From: Hyperoodon ampullatus
Taxonomy: Eukaryota; Chordata; Mammalia; Artiodactyla; Ziphiidae
Assembly (NCBI GenBank): GCA_949752795.1
Contig: OX457058.1
Location: 162,567,353-162,631,352, forward strand
Reading direction: 5' to 3'
DNA length: 64,000 bases
Both the position numbers and the translations under genes were made by a program. Below, piece after piece: positions 1 to 13,572 of the stretch. Under the pieces are notes generated by a model. That model made no database searches, was not told the DNA's origin, and was given only the letters and a program-made list of their open reading frames with translations. Numbering within the stretch: the stretch's first letter is position 1; every line of letters starts with the position of its first letter.

Positions 1-35
1 ACAATTATACTCCAATAAAGATGTTTTTTAAAAAA
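1..35 (+). mobile_element. L1 3' terminus (remnant)
   Basis: The window opens in the last bases of an L1 3' UTR: 'actccaataaag' followed by an A-rich stretch. The same ending is seen at 11.92 kb and 61.26 kb. The rest of the element lies outside the window. Confidence 0.6.
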
Positions 36-1114
36 AGGGTTAGATTACAAGTGATTATAGAGGAAGGAATTTGAGACAATTAATGTATTAGAAGTTTGTG
101 AAATTTCTTTTTGGAAATAGAAGGATACAAATAAACAATGTTAATACTGGACAAAATTAGAAACATCTTGTCCAAAGTCCTTATTTTACAAATTCAACAA
201 ATAATCTACAACAATAGAAAAAGAACTTTGATATTGTAAAATTACTTGACTCATTTCTCTCTAGTTTTCCCTTGTTCCTCCTCCCCCAACCCCCAACATA
301 AAGCCATGGTCATAGGAAATTATACATCTGAGTCTCAGATATGTTACTGAGATGTAAAGTATATATGTATAAATGTAGGATTTCCATTTCTTTCAAATTT
401 CAGTTGAGTCATAACACCAATATGACACAAAGAGGAGAATCTTGCAGTCTGTTTTGGCTTGAATTTCATGCTCTGTCTATCCATGAGTTTAAAGAGATAG
501 TGGAGAACAGAGGGCTAAGTGCCATCCTGTTCTCTGCAAAGGAGAAAGAAAAGATAAGGAGATAAGCAGAGTGATAAATAGCTTGGGTGACTAACATATG
601 CTGACTACTGCTCATTTCTCCCCACTCAAATCAGAGGTGACATCCTTGCAGCCTCATTTCACCAATTTTTCTACCATTGGCAGGGACGGGCAGTATCAAG
701 TGGACCCATATGAATGTTGTTTTAACCACTGAATGAATGACTATGGGCAAGTTGCTTAATGACTCATCATTTGCAAGTTTGTCAGTAGGTTTTAAAAAAG
801 TTTGTCAAGGTCTCAGTATAATTCCTAGCAAATAGGAAGTATTCAACCATGATGATTTTTACTGTGATGATGTATCAAAACACTTCTTTTAGGAAAATCT
901 CTGCTGATGGTGTAGTTCTTGTTCAAAGCAAAAAAATAAAGTTATATAAATTCACAATGGGAATTAAATTTTCTATTTTGAAAACAACAACAAAAACAAC
1001 ATGTTCTCTAGGTGTCCTCCACCATACTGTGAGAAACTCAAGTCACAGAGTTGTCCCATCAGAGCCAAAATGTACATACCACAGTATTTAAATTTCAACT
1101 CTTTTTTTAACCTT
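36..1114. other. AT-rich sequence without recognised feature
   Basis: I see no gene, RNA gene or clear repeat here. Short open frames (74 and 80 codons) have no recognisable protein features and fit chance expectation. Confidence 0.5.
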
Positions 1115-1147
1115 ATGTTATAATAAGGTCTCTCTCTCTCTCTCCCC

Positions 1148-1220
<73 letters not shown>

Positions 1221-1545
1221 GCATAGATCCAGTCCAAATGCAGGCAAACTGGAGGCCCAAGAAGACCTGATGCTGCAGTTCAAGTCTCAAGGGAAGAAAA
1301 AGACCAGTGTCCCAGCTCAATTAGTCAGGCAGAAGGAGTTCCCTGTAATTCAGGCTTTTAGTTTTGTTCAGTTTTTCAATTAATTGGATAAAGTCCACCC
1401 AGATTAAGGGAGGGAAATATATGTTACTCAGTCTCATTTAGAAACACCTCACAGAGACACTCAGAATAATGTTTGGCCAAATGTCTGGGCACCCATGACT
1501 CAGTCAAGTTGACAATATAGAACCATCACGCCATAGAACTATATC
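1115..1545. mobile_element. Old DNA-transposon-like interspersed repeat with internal microsatellite
   Basis: The stretch after the microsatellite has phrases such as 'gatgctgcagttcaagtc', 'gtccacccagatta' and 'cagaataatgtttggcc'. I recall these from a common mammalian repeat that carries an internal TA/GA-rich segment before a 'tttat' motif. I cannot name the family with certainty. The copy is diverged and no terminal inverted repeats are visible. Confidence 0.4.
1130..1215. repeat. (TC)n and (TA)n microsatellite
   Basis: A short (TC)n run is followed by 'ccccatgtgtg' and about 60 bp of nearly pure TA dinucleotide. It is seen directly in the sequence and is likely to vary in length between individuals. 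Confidence 0.95.
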
Positions 1546-3457
1546 TTCTTGACATTTGAGAAAGACAGAATTTGCCTGACTCTGTATGAATCAGGTGTTT
1601 CTTGTGACTTATTTTCATAATCTGAAGGCTGCCACACAGAGAGACTGAGCAAAGTGGCAGAGACTACAGTCACACAATTCAGGGCAAACAAAAATAGGTA
1701 AGACTCGCTCCCTACTGAGCTTTGCTGTTCCTAAACCTGATCACGATAATCAACAAAGTTCAGATTCCCTTGTCCAACTCACTGGAGCCATGACAGTTAA
1801 CATGCACTCATCCTGAAATTTTGCTTTGCCTTTCTTGAAAAGGGATTAAATCCCATGAACAAAGTGGAATTTGATCAATGAGGAATGTTGTGCCCTGGGC
1901 AAGAAGTCTATCAAGTTGACTCTGTTAGGTTTCCCTATATTAATTTGGAAATCTACTAATATCATCCCTAGACCTAATCTATGCACTTCCTCTTCACCTT
2001 GCTCATCCCCCATCTTTGCCTCCAACAGACTTTAAAATGGCTGTACCAGCCATTTTGAAATCTGGCCATTCTCATGAAAAAAGTGAGTGGTACCTTCATT
2101 TCTATGAGCTAGTCAATTCTTAACATGTTTTCTGAGCATGACAGGAAACATATGTCAACACCTGACACAGAACTTTCTCTTGGTTTACTTTGAAAAACTG
2201 ACTACTGGACCAATCCCATGAAATCTACTTATAGTGGTTATAAAACTATAACAAATTTAACTTAAAAAAGAGCTTTGAATGAAGGTAAATGATCACATTT
2301 GATGTGAATGTTTTCACAGTTTCTTTCCTGTCACCAGCAATATCCAATAAACTCTGTTTCTCCCTCTTTTCCTTATAGAGCCTTTACTTGAGATTTTTAC
2401 TTTAGTTGAGATTTTCCTGGTTTTCTTTTCTTTTCTTGGCAGTAGGAAGAGTTGTGATATCCAGGGTACCAAGGCTTTAGCTTTGGTTTGTCATTTGGTG
2501 ATGCTATCACACCTCATTTTGAAAAGAGAAAATTGCACTTGTGCCCACAGGCCATAGAAATGTCAAAACTACTGAAGAGTTTGATCCTCCCAATAGTTTG
2601 GAAAAGCTCTCTGAAAATCCCATGGATGTAACAAAAGAGCGAGAGAGGAAGAAGAGAGGGAGAAAGGGAAAAAAGTAATAACCGTATTCATTTCCCCTAA
2701 ACTGATGTGGCAATCAACTGTGCAATTACCAAGATTTATTTCACTGGACTTTATAACTGGAAATGAAATGAGTGAGAAATGAGAATCTCTAATGAAGGCT
2801 CAGGTCTCCACCCATTGCGTTATCATCACATTCCACCAATTTCAACATTCACTTGCCAACTTTGTAATCTGCAGCTTATTTTCTCACAGCTCGCCAAGAG
2901 ATTCACATTCATTTACATTATTGCCATTTAACATGCAGACAAGGAGAAATATGGTTTCAGATCTGATGTGCTTGGCATTTTTTTTTTTTTGTCTAGTTGA
3001 GTTTGTTTTGCTGCCTAAAACAAATGTCTCTGGAGCTCCGTTTAATTTAGCATGTCAAACTGCTTCCTTCAAAGGCGATTTGGAAAAGCTTTATATATAT
3101 GATCGATGCAAAAAGCCAGAAAAAGCAGAGTGAGGAGTGATGCTTAAATGAGGAACAATGTAAACATAAGCAGGGCTGCCTATCAACTCAACTGATGTTT
3201 CCATTGTTGTCAGAAAAAACACCTGTATTCTGGAACTGAATAAACTGAGGAGAGAGGCACGAGGTATTTCAAAACCATGAACTAATAAAAAACATTTCTT
3301 TGTTGACCTTTCTTTTTTCTCTTCTAATTTTGATTGTTTTTAATTGCAACCTATTTGTGGCAACCCAGTACTTGTTCATTGTCCCAAACATACAGATTTT
3401 TCAGAGGTCTTGCTCTTGGAACTCCCATTGTTTGTATATTCTTGATACAAGGTCTTT
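1546..3457. other. Non-repetitive sequence, possible conserved noncoding block
   Basis: I recognise no gene. Within it, 2780-3235 has a mixed composition without obvious repeat signatures and is raised as a candidate conserved noncoding element. The 113-codon frame at 2792-3133 has no recognisable domain and is rich in residues expected from random AT-rich DNA. Confidence 0.35.
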
Positions 3458-3590
3458 ATCAGATATATGATTTGCAATTATTTTCTCCCATTCTGTGGGT
3501 TGCCTTTTCACTCTCGATAGAGTTCTTTGATGCACAAAAGTATTTAATTTTGATGAAGTCCAATTTATCTGTTTTGTTAATTATTTATAC
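3458..3590 (-). mobile_element. Ancient L1 ORF2 fragment
   Basis: This is antisense to the L1 ORF2 3' region. Read on the plus strand it carries the usual 'ttatcagatatatgattt', 'ttttctcccattctgtggg' and 'tttgatgcacaaaag' series, which also appears in the large minus-strand L1 near 62.34 kb. It is diverged and non-coding. Confidence 0.7.
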
Positions 3591-3959
3591 AGCTCGACAA
3601 GCACGTCTCACAAAAAGCCCTGAACATTAAGGCATTTAATAAGCATTCTTTAAAAATAGAATCTGCATGGACTTTCCAAGAAGGAATGGCATTTAATATT
3701 GAAATCGTGGGAATACAGGTTGACAATTTCTCATCACCAAGTTCCAAATCTGAAAACCTATTGAAATGGAAAGTTTTCATAATTCAGTTGTTAGTAAAAC
3801 CTCTTCTAAACCATCATGCAGCTGGAGATAGTCTTTATTTATCCCACTTAATGGGAATATTTGTTCATTTTGCTTCAGAAATATTAATGTCTTTAATAAT
3901 AGGATGCTATCCCAAGCTCCACTGAATCTAATAATTGGCATATAGATTGAGTTACTTTT

Positions 3960-4165
3960 TCCCCCCAGGATGCTACTAAACTATTTTTTAATGTGAACAA
4001 TATCATGATTTAATATACACATATGTTGTGAAATGATCACCACAATCAAGCTAATGAACACATCCATCACCTCGCATAGTTACTATTTGTGTGTGTGTGT
4101 GTGCATGTGTTAAGAACACTTAAGATGTATTTTCTTAGCAAATTTCAACTGAATTACCTTTTTAA
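3960..4165. mobile_element. L1-like fragment present only in duplication copy A
   Basis: The run 'tgtgaaatgatcaccac' to 'catccatcacctcgcatag', followed by a (TG)n stretch, resembles a recurrent ancient L1 segment. The equivalent position in copy B (about 25046) lacks it, so it was either added to copy A or lost from copy B. Confidence 0.45.
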
Positions 4166-4190
4166 TATCAAAAATATTATGAAGTTGACA

Positions 4191-4513
<323 letters not shown>

Positions 4514-4589
4514 TGAAGTTTGAAGAGATTTTGAATGGGCTTATGAACCTGCAATGATAATAGCAGCTAACACTGGTGTAATGCCTTTA

Positions 4590-4705
4590 GTTTCTAAAAG
4601 GATTTCCTGTATTATCTCACTTGAGCCTCACCTAAGATTCTTATAGAAAGTGTTACTCCTATTTTACAAGTAAAGGCACTGCTGCTCAAAGAGATTGTGT
4701 TAAAG
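4590..4705 (-). mobile_element. MIR fragment
   Basis: The words 'attatctcacttgagcctc' and 'ttttacaagtaaaggcac' fit MIR read in reverse orientation. The copy is interrupted after 'ctcaaagag' and continues near 5385-5480. The paralogous uninterrupted MIR is at 25150-25330. Confidence 0.7.
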
Positions 4706-5019
4706 AAAACCAGAGCAAAACAGAAGTTAAAGCAGTGAAGATACATTTTATTAAAAAACAAAACAAAACTTTGCAATAGCAAAAGAGACCTCTATAAAAT
4801 TAGGTTCAATTCCTAATATAGCATGGGCAAGTGGGAATTATAGCTGAGGAGCAGGATTAGGTTGGGGGCAGGGCAGTGGATAGAATATTATTAAGAGGAA
4901 ACCTTGGTAGCAAGGGGAGATTCTGGCTAACCTGACTTAACAGGATTCTTGCTGGAGGAGGGCCACGTAGAAGATTTGAGCGGATTTTGATAGTGATCAG
5001 GTGTCAAGAAAGAGGGTTC

Positions 5020-5246
5020 TTTTTTTTTTTTTCCTACAATTTAAAACATTTTATTTTATATTGGAGTATAGTTGATTTACAATGTTGTGTTAGTTTCAGG
5101 TGTACAGCAAAGTGACTTAATTATACGTATACATATATCTATCCTTTTTCAGATTCTTTTCCCATATAGGTTATTACAGAATATTGAGTAGAGTTCCCTG
5201 TGCGATACAATAGGTCTTTGTTGATTATCTATTTTACATATAGAGG
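5020..5246 (-). mobile_element. L1 3' UTR fragment
   Basis: A poly-T start is followed by 'ttggagtatagttgattta', 'cagcaaagtgact' and 'agagttccctgtgcgata', which is the reverse complement of the L1 3' UTR seen in sense orientation at 11.7-11.94 kb. It is 5' truncated at about 230 bp. Confidence 0.85.
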
Positions 5247-5530
5247 AAGGGGATTCTTGCTAAATTGAACTATCAGTGTTCTTGCTAAAATTGGATTCTA
5301 CAAGGAAGGATGTGGAAGCCCAAAACTGAAGCCTAGTCAGAGAAGCCTGACAAAAGTGTGGTCTAGGAGAGAGTGCTTGTCAAATGACTTTCTCAAAAGT
5401 GATGAAGTGTCAGAACTGAGAGGTTAGATTTCATGTCTTCTGACTACAAATCCCAGGGGATGGCACAGCTTCTATTTGTGAAGCACACAGGAGAAGATTT
5501 ACTAAACAAGGTGACCCCCATGCAAAATTA

Positions 5531-8500
5531 AGCCAAAACTATTCCTGTGATGATAGAAAAACTACACAATTCATTGAAAGAGAGAAAGGGAGAGGAAGAG
5601 GGAGAGGGAGAGAGAGAGAATCTATACCAGATACCCTGTGGATGTGACTGACAATTGTAATTTTCTGTTACTGAGGACCTGGCAGTGGTGTTGATAGAAC
5701 AGAGAAGATAAACAGGCTTGCTTAGCTAGCCTGCTCTGGATTTCTCTTCCATGGGACATTTCCTAACTAATATATAGAAAAGGCCTACAAGTTTAGTGAG
5801 ATTTCAGGTGAGAAATTTTAGGGAATTTTGTGACCCTTTTCTCTGACACTTCATCGCTTGTCAGCTCACTGAGCATTCTTAAAAGTTTTAACTGGTTTTA
5901 TTCCTGATCTATCAAGGGGATGATAATTGATACAAGAGGGACACGTTAAGCCATTTCCACCTCAGTGCGAATAATATTTTTTAAATCCTTGTCTGAAAGC
6001 ATAAGGATTCCGAATTTGAAGTGGGGAAGGAGGCATCAAAGAACTCTGAAATTGCTCTTAAAATTTCGGGACTTCCAGCCCATGTGGTTGGGATTCTGAT
6101 GGATATTACTTTGTAACTAAGTTTCTTCAGAGAAGTTAACTTCTTTGAGCCTTGATTTTCTTTGTTTCTGGGGAAGCCGTAAATTTGGCCAACTTCCCAA
6201 CTTTTGTAAGGCCTGATGGCAAACATTTTGGAGACTAAGAACTCACTTTGTACATCTACCACTTAGGGGGGCTGCCATTGGAGGATAGATATAGTGAGTG
6301 GTTGATTGTGTAAATAGTCTGAGCTTGTTTCTAGTGGAAATTCCATTTGGAAAATTTGGAGAGATTCCATAAATCAGGACACCCATGACTGTGGTTGACT
6401 TGGGTCAAAATGAGGTGGAGGTTGGCAGTGGGCACCACTAAACCAACCCCTGTCCCTTCCTCCAAGTTCTACATCTGCTTTAAGGAAAGAATTGGACAAG
6501 TTCACTGCAAACCAGAATTTACAAGAAGATTTTCTGTCAAAAGAAAAGTGATTATAATTCTTCTAAGCTACTGACTACTTTGGATCTCAAATATACAGGT
6601 AGGAGTGGGGGAATAAAATTTGAGTGGAGGCTTCCTGATTTTGCTTGATTCAAGCAAAATAAGCTGCTCCCATAGGTACATAACCCATCTTTCATATAAA
6701 TCCATCTCCTCCAGGTTTTGGTGAGGATACAGGAGCCTGAAGGTTCCTATCTATAAAGAATGTACTATGCCTGAATTGCAGTGGCTGAAGGCAGTTCATT
6801 CCCACCCACATCCTAGCCTTTTTCTTTTTTTTTGAAACAAAAACTTCTTTACTACCAAGGTTAGGATTATCATTAGCCAGCTAAACTCTTTTTTCTTTTT
6901 TTCAGGAAATAATTCTGCTGAAACGAATCATGTCATATTAAGGTAGGTAGGTTAAGTAATGTTTAAGAAATTTCCCAACTTATATTAGTTATAGGGTGCC
7001 AAGATAGGAATTTTTACAAAGAAAACCAAACATTTTTCCTTCTGTGGGTCTTATGATCCTATTATTTGCAGTGGTCCCACCATCCTGACGTAGACTCATT
7101 TCTTCTCTCCCTTGGGCTGTTAAGCCAGAACAGGAAGGATTTCATGATGGGTAGGATAGATTTCCAGAACTCCCTGGTGCTTCTAAATCTCCTATTTTGG
7201 CTGGGACAAATTACCCAGCACAATTTGTAATATCAGACAGCAGTGTAAGGAGAGGCTAAATGTCAGGGCTGGGGAAGCAGAATGATGAGGGATAAATGTG
7301 ATTGCCTAAAGCAGTGCTGAAGACGATCTCATTAATCTTTCATTTTATGGGCATTGATTTCCAAGACAGACAACAGGAACACACAGGGAAGAGGTATGCT
7401 CTGGGCAACTTAGGGGACAAAACCTTCCCACCTTGACCTAGTGAGAATGTCATGTGACCCTGCTGATTCCCATATTTAAAGGACTCTGATGTTCTTTGTG
7501 TTGCCTCAAAGACTGTATTAGAAGAATAAGAGTGAACATTCCTTAAACCTCTGTGGAAAACACTATGGTTTGTGGACCATTAGAAAGTTGAGGGTTTTTT
7601 TGTTTTTTTTAAAACAAATCAGCCTGTTTCGGATCTTGATAAATAAGAATAACTTGTGGTATTTTCGACTGTTTATACTTTATTAAATCTGGGCCCCAAA
7701 GCGTCAATGTCATAATTGCTATATCAAAGCCCCTCTGTATCCGAATAAACAATTTCTTATGAAGTCAGTTTAGGTCACAGCCAAATGTTTATCATTTCAC
7801 ATACCTCATTGGCTGGTTCTGAACAATCTTAATCCTGGATTTATAAGTGAAATTATTTTATTTGCATATTTCTTGAGATGGTGCAGTGGACTAGGTGTTG
7901 TGGTAGAGAATCAACGTCTAGTGCAGAAGAACCCTGAATAGAAAATTACTGTAAAATGTGACAATGCCTATGGATAACAAATGAATACAGAGGCAACATG
8001 GCAGCCATAGAAGAATGTATGCTCATGTCGACAAGGGGAATGAGAACAGGCTTCTCAAAGGAGGTGTTGTTGAGGTTGATTCTTGAAAAAGTAGGAGTTT
8101 GTCATATGCACAATTCAGGGGAGCTTTTCCTGGTATAACAAACACTATGCAAATGGTACAAACAAAATGAATATTCTGATAGATCGAATATTTCATCTTG
8201 AATGCACTAACATGCATATAGCTCAGCTACATAAATATAACAGAAAAATAGTTTAGGTTCTGTCATAGTTGAAGATATATAAGTACTTTCACACATTATA
8301 CCTCTTCATGTGCATAAATTAGCTAATGATCAGGTTCTGTGTTTTGAGAATTGTGTGATTAGTCATTTAGAATATCATATGAGAGTATCTCATATCCCAC
8401 ATTCTAAAAACTATATATTTGTTTTAACGTGTCCCTTTGTATGCCTACAATACACTGAAAACTTCTATAACAATTGTAGAATTCTGAAGTGATTTCTGAC

Positions 8501-8829
8501 ATGCTGGAAAAAATTTAAATTATACCATACAGTTTTAGTGCTGTGGACTTTCAAATATATTTTCCATCCTTTCTTTAAAAAAAAAAAGTCTTTAACTTTT
8601 GATATAATTTATACACTACTAAAAGGCAAAGACTACATCTTACCAAACTTGATTTCTTGTGCATTGCATAAAAAAGTGTTCCAAGTACACTTGTCAAATT
8701 GTATTTAATGCAGTAATCTTGTTTACTAGGATAACTAATTAAACTACATAAATTATTTTCTAATTCTGCTGGGGAATCTGCTTCCATGGGATTGGTTGTG
8801 ACTCTTAACATTTTTATAAATTTAACAAA
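5531..8829. other. Mostly unannotated AT-rich sequence
   Basis: No gene was recognised. A GA-rich stretch lies at 5575-5621. The block 7600-7880 has several retained CpG sites and no repeat signature, and is listed as a candidate conserved element. Open frames of 60-93 codons have no recognisable features. Confidence 0.4.
5575..5621. repeat. GA-rich low-complexity tract
   Basis: A purine-only run of GAGAGG and GAGA units is seen directly. Confidence 0.9.
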
Positions 8830-9480
8830 AATTTTAACTTTAATTTTAAAATAATTTCAAAATATAAAAAAAATGGCAAAAACTGTACTTTAGGAATTCC
8901 CATTTACTCTCCTTCCAGCTTTCCAAAATGATGACATCGTTACATAACTACAGTTATAATAAGTGTTAGAAAATTGTTAATTTCCTAGTTTAATAGTAAT
9001 AATTAAAAGTAATAATTAATTACTTAGTAAAGTAATCAATAGACCTGCACAAATTTCACCCATTGTTAAACTAATGTGATTTTCCAGCCCAAGATTCAAT
9101 TCATAATCCCACATTGAAATTCATCATCATGTCTCTGTAGTCTTTTCTAAATTGAGATGGTGCTTTGTCTTTCATGACCTTATCCTTCTGAAGAGGACTG
9201 GACAGTTACTTTGTAGAATGTCCCTCCTTTTGGATTTGTCTGATGTTTCCTCATAATCAAATTCAGGTTTGCATTTTTGGCAAGAGGAGCACAGAGGTGT
9301 TATGCCCTTCTCAGTGCATCATATCAGGGAAGGAATGTTGTTGTAGTGTCTCATTACTGGTTTTATTAGCTTTGGTCACCATGAAGTCTGACTGCAAGAA
9401 ATCAAGCTTGAGATCACTCTGCTATGTCACAACTAGACCAACTTCAGCTCCCAACTTCACTTCCAAATGTTAATTTTGGG
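8830..9480 (-). mobile_element. Probable ancient L1 3' UTR
   Basis: Plus-strand phrases 'gacagttactttgtagaatg', 'tttgtctgatgtttcctca' and 'cagtgcatcatatcaggg' match what I recall of the long 3' UTR of old mammalian L1 (L1M) subfamilies in reverse orientation. The copy is diverged, and I could not confirm the subfamily. Confidence 0.5.
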
Positions 9481-11610
9481 AATGGTTGCTGTTGAGATAA
9501 CAGTATACGAGTTCTGGTTGAAAGAGACAAGATTGTTATTATCTTTTGAACTATGGAAACCAAAACCCAGGTCTAAAGTTTTTGTGTAAGTTAAAGAAAT
9601 CAGCACATGGTTTCTCTCATTAATTTATTTCCCTCTCTGGCCACAGTTGGGCAAAATCCACCAAGATAACAGGACTCCAGTATACTAGCCACTATCTTTT
9701 CTTTCTAGGAATGGAGCAGTGTGGATCATATTTTCCCAAGAAAACTTTAATGCGTACTTGTAATTCTTCCATTTTCAGCCTCTTAGTATAACAGTCAACC
9801 TAATAACCCCTTTTTTTTTCTTTAAGGAAATGACCTCTTGCTGACCCTCAGTTTCCTTTCAATGTTAAAGGATATTATAAGGTTGGTATATGTAAAGAGA
9901 AAAGAAGACCAATGGCTCAGTTCATAATGACAGGAAACAGGAGAGATAAAAACAGAAAAGTATAAGAGCTGCAGGAAAAATTATCAAGTTTAACTATACA
10001 TGCTTCTTTGTGGGAAAGAGCAGTGAAACAAGACTCACCCCTCTCCAAATCAGGAATTCAGTTGGAAATAGGAAGAAAGACCAAGGTCATGCAAATGACA
10101 AAGTGCCTAATATGAAAGCACGTGTGAAATTAAACTGCCTGGGTCCATCATTACATAACTGCTGTGCTACTAAGGGCCCGGCACACTGATATTCTGTTCA
10201 TGTGATACTAAATAGAGTTGATGAGATCATTTTAGTAAGACTATATGCCCACTCTAGACACTTTGTTCTTAAAAGCAAAGAATGTTGGTGCTATGTCACA
10301 ATCCAAGTACTGTGTATTATCAAGTTAGAAAGTATAAAAAAAAGTGTGGTCTTCATTTGCAGTTCAATATGTTTATAGAATCTGTCAGGTTTTATCCCTG
10401 AGGAAACATAGTAAGTATGTGACTTGGAGTATTAAACCATGGCTATCTACAGTTTCTTAAGTGAAATCAGAGGGGAGAAACCTCTTCTTTACTGACTCTA
10501 GGATTCAGGTGATTTAGCTGGTTACCTTGACCTCACCACCACCACATAAAAATGAGCTGGTCCCTTATTCCCAAGGTCTGGTCCAGGGTGGAGAAGCAGC
10601 TGAAATTCCTGCATCCCTTCAACATGCAGATACCTGAGGGACAAAATGAGAGACATTTAGTCCAAACTGTACTCTATGGATCTTAGTTGTTCTTAGTGTT
10701 CTCTTTTAAGCTCATCCGGTCTCAGCATTTTATACCAATATCAACAATGAATGTTCATTTCACAAAATGCATTCATAACTACTCTATATTCCATCTTTCT
10801 TGACAGCACCATTCAATTATTAACCTGTCGTTTTGAAAATGATGCCATAGAATTAAATTCATGAGCTGTTTTCCCCGCTGCGTTTTCGAAGACTTTTTAA
10901 ATAACAAAACATCCTCTGTAGTTATTTAATACTTTCAAAAAGCAGTACATTTTTTAGCTACTTCATGATTAACTATTGAAATGTGTAAGCCTAGGAATTT
11001 AGCAGGTCTGCAAAAATCCAACACCTTCTAAATCTATCTTCCATTTGAAAAACTAGACTACCATTTAACTCTTGTTATAAGGGCCTTAGAAAATCATATA
11101 TTCTGAATACCAAAGAGAAGGAAATAGATCCCATGAAAGGAATTTCTGTGGCTGGCTGCTTGGGTTTCCTCTTGTAAAATGCACGCTTTTATTTAAATTA
11201 GGCAAATGCCAAGTTTTCCTGCCTAATGAGACTGCTTGGACTAGTGGTTTGGAAGTGTCACCTCCACTCTTTATCAGATAATCATAATTTGGGTGAATGA
11301 ACCAATCAGGGAATTGGAGAGCAAGTCAAAAAGTGTTTTGAATGGAAACAAAAAGGACCTCCAACAAGCTGACCACCAGGGCGCAATCAGGAGGAAACAT
11401 CTACTATAGTGAGAACACAGAGCTGGGGAAAAGCTGCTGGGCACCAATGATGTGACTGCTGAATTATAGTTCATAGTAAGTTTGAGTTCTGACTGTCCAG
11501 ATTGCCTAAACAGTTCTGTTTCAATTAGGTCCACTTTCTCAATACAGCCTCCCCAAACTCAGCCTTCTCCCTCTTTTACTGTCTGTCAAAACAGCCCATG
11601 ATGGATTTAA
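9481..11610. other. Unannotated sequence
   Basis: No gene or confident repeat was found. The block 10790-11000 ('aacctgtcgttttgaaaatg', 'ccccgctgcgttttcgaag') keeps CpGs in an AT-rich context and is listed as a candidate conserved element. Confidence 0.35.
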
Positions 11611-11622
11611 CTTACATTTGTC

Positions 11623-11955
11623 AATGAACCTATTTACAAAACAGAAATAGAGTTACAAATGTAGAAAACAAATTTATGGTTACTGGGGGAAAGTGGAGGG
11701 GAGTGTTAAATGGGAGATTGGGATTGACATATACACACTACTATATATAAAATCGATAACTAATAAGAATCTACTGCATAGCACAGGGAACTCTACTCAA
11801 TATACCATAATGACTTTTATGGGAATAGAATCTAAAAAAAAAAAGATTACATATGTATATGTATAACTGATTCACTTTGCTGTACTGAAGAACCTAACAC
11901 AACATTGTAAATCAACTATACTCCAATAAAAATTAATTAAAAAGCAAATAAATTG
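11623..11955 (+). mobile_element. L1 3' UTR, 5' truncated
   Basis: Sense 3' UTR sequence runs from 'atgaacctatttacaaaac' to 'actccaataaaaatt' plus an A-rich tail. The flanks share 'catttgtc' (11615-11622 and 11956-11963), a likely short target duplication. No coding sequence remains. Confidence 0.85.
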
Positions 11956-11963
11956 CATTTGTC

Positions 11964-13540
11964 CTTTTATTTGCTAATTGCATCTTTCTGCTCCAACTTG
12001 AGAAGTCTTTCAACAATATAGGAATTTCTCTGCCTTTGCTCACAAGAAATCCTCTGAATCCCTAACTGTACCTCTTTGGATACATTGTAGAATCCATATG
12101 AGGTAGAAATAACTGCTTTAAGTCCCCTTTAAATTTCTGTTCTTACAATGTTTCAGTACATTGTAAATGTCTTTTTCTTTAAGGAAGATTTCTGAGAGGA
12201 ATTTCTAGGCCAAGCCAGACCAAAAGCTGAACTCTGATTCAGTAAAAGCGTATGGTAGTACAGGGATAGACAAGCTCAAGGTCAAGTTATTTTTCCAAAT
12301 GCTGGGAAGACAGAGTTGAGATAACTGTGTAATTAATTTGAAGGAGGCATGGAAGTAACTTTGGAGGGCCTAGTGATTCAAGAAAATGAAAAGGAGCAAA
12401 CAGGCTCCATATCAGTGAGTAGTATGAGTAGTAGACATCGGAATGATAACACATGTCTATTCCCCAAGCTCATTTTCCAGAAATTTGATTTCTGGTAAGG
12501 CACAAAGATCTGCATGTTTTGAAGAACCCCGAATGATTCTGATTCATGCTGGCATCACGGAGAATGACTCAGGAACACAGTGCAGATATATGATTGGCCT
12601 CTTTCCATGGCAAGGGACATAAACCCATCTCAAATTTATTTATGCCAAAGCAGCAGGAATGCACTGATGGAAGTGGCTGAAATGTTCAAGAGCAGACCTT
12701 TGAGGTTAAGGTGAAGCTGGACCCAGGTGCTGAAAGGAAGTCATCCAGAAACTTTTTCTGTCTTCCGCCCTGTTTTTGTACTTGTGGGCTTCATTCTTAG
12801 GGAGGCTTTGACTGGAAATGGTATTGATATGGTACTAACAAATCTGGCTTAAAAGCTACTCATTTAGCAACTCCATTAGAAAGATAGCTTCTACAATTAG
12901 TTTAACAAATTTCCCTGATTTAATAGTATTAAATTAATTTGTTGAATTAAGTAAATTAATTTATGTAATTAATTTGGTCCACTAGAGCAAGTGCAGTGAT
13001 TGGGAAGAAGGAACATACTAATTAACTACTTTTGAGTGACATGTTTCCCCCTGGATCCTGGGTTGGGGTCTTTCACACACAAATCAGTACATGAAATATG
13101 AGACAATCTTGGAACAATGCTTTGTTTAAATGCAAAACAGTGAGTCTAAAATGTAAAGTAAAAAAAAAAAAAGGTGGTAAATGGATATGGCAAAAATTGT
13201 GAAGGCGACTCATGAATGACTGAAATTTTGATAATTTATCATGTATTCAGGAAGAAATGAGTGGGAAATAAACCCACTGCCAGGGAGAAAGGTATACGTA
13301 AATCAATTAAGGTCACAATTAGACCTAAGAAATGTCAGAATAAGAGGTTATAACACATTGGAAGGAGAGAACTAATGTAGTCCTTATTAAATACATATGC
13401 ATAAAATAGACACGTGAAAAAGGGAAATTTGCCCAGTTTCAGCCAAGATTTAAAAGAGGTGATAGAAATGTTTGCCTCACTTTTCCCAGTACTGACTTCA
13501 GATTTCCTTTCTGCCAAAATTAGCTTCAAGAGGATGTCTA

Positions 13541-13541
<1 letters not shown>
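11964..13541. other. Unannotated sequence
   Basis: No gene was recognised. An AT-rich patch of ATTAA-type words lies at about 12910-12975, and an A run at 13160-13171. Confidence 0.4.

Positions 13542-13571
<30 letters not shown>
13542..13571. repeat. A30 homopolymer
   Basis: Thirty consecutive A residues abut the probable LTR that begins at 13572. They are in the wrong orientation to be the tail of the element on their right, and no retroposed gene was recognised on their left. Confidence 0.95.

Positions 13572-13572
<1 letters not shown>

Noticed and set aside
2792..3133. 113-codon open frame as a small gene
   Set aside because: No recognisable domain, start context or exon structure; size is within chance for AT-rich DNA of this length.
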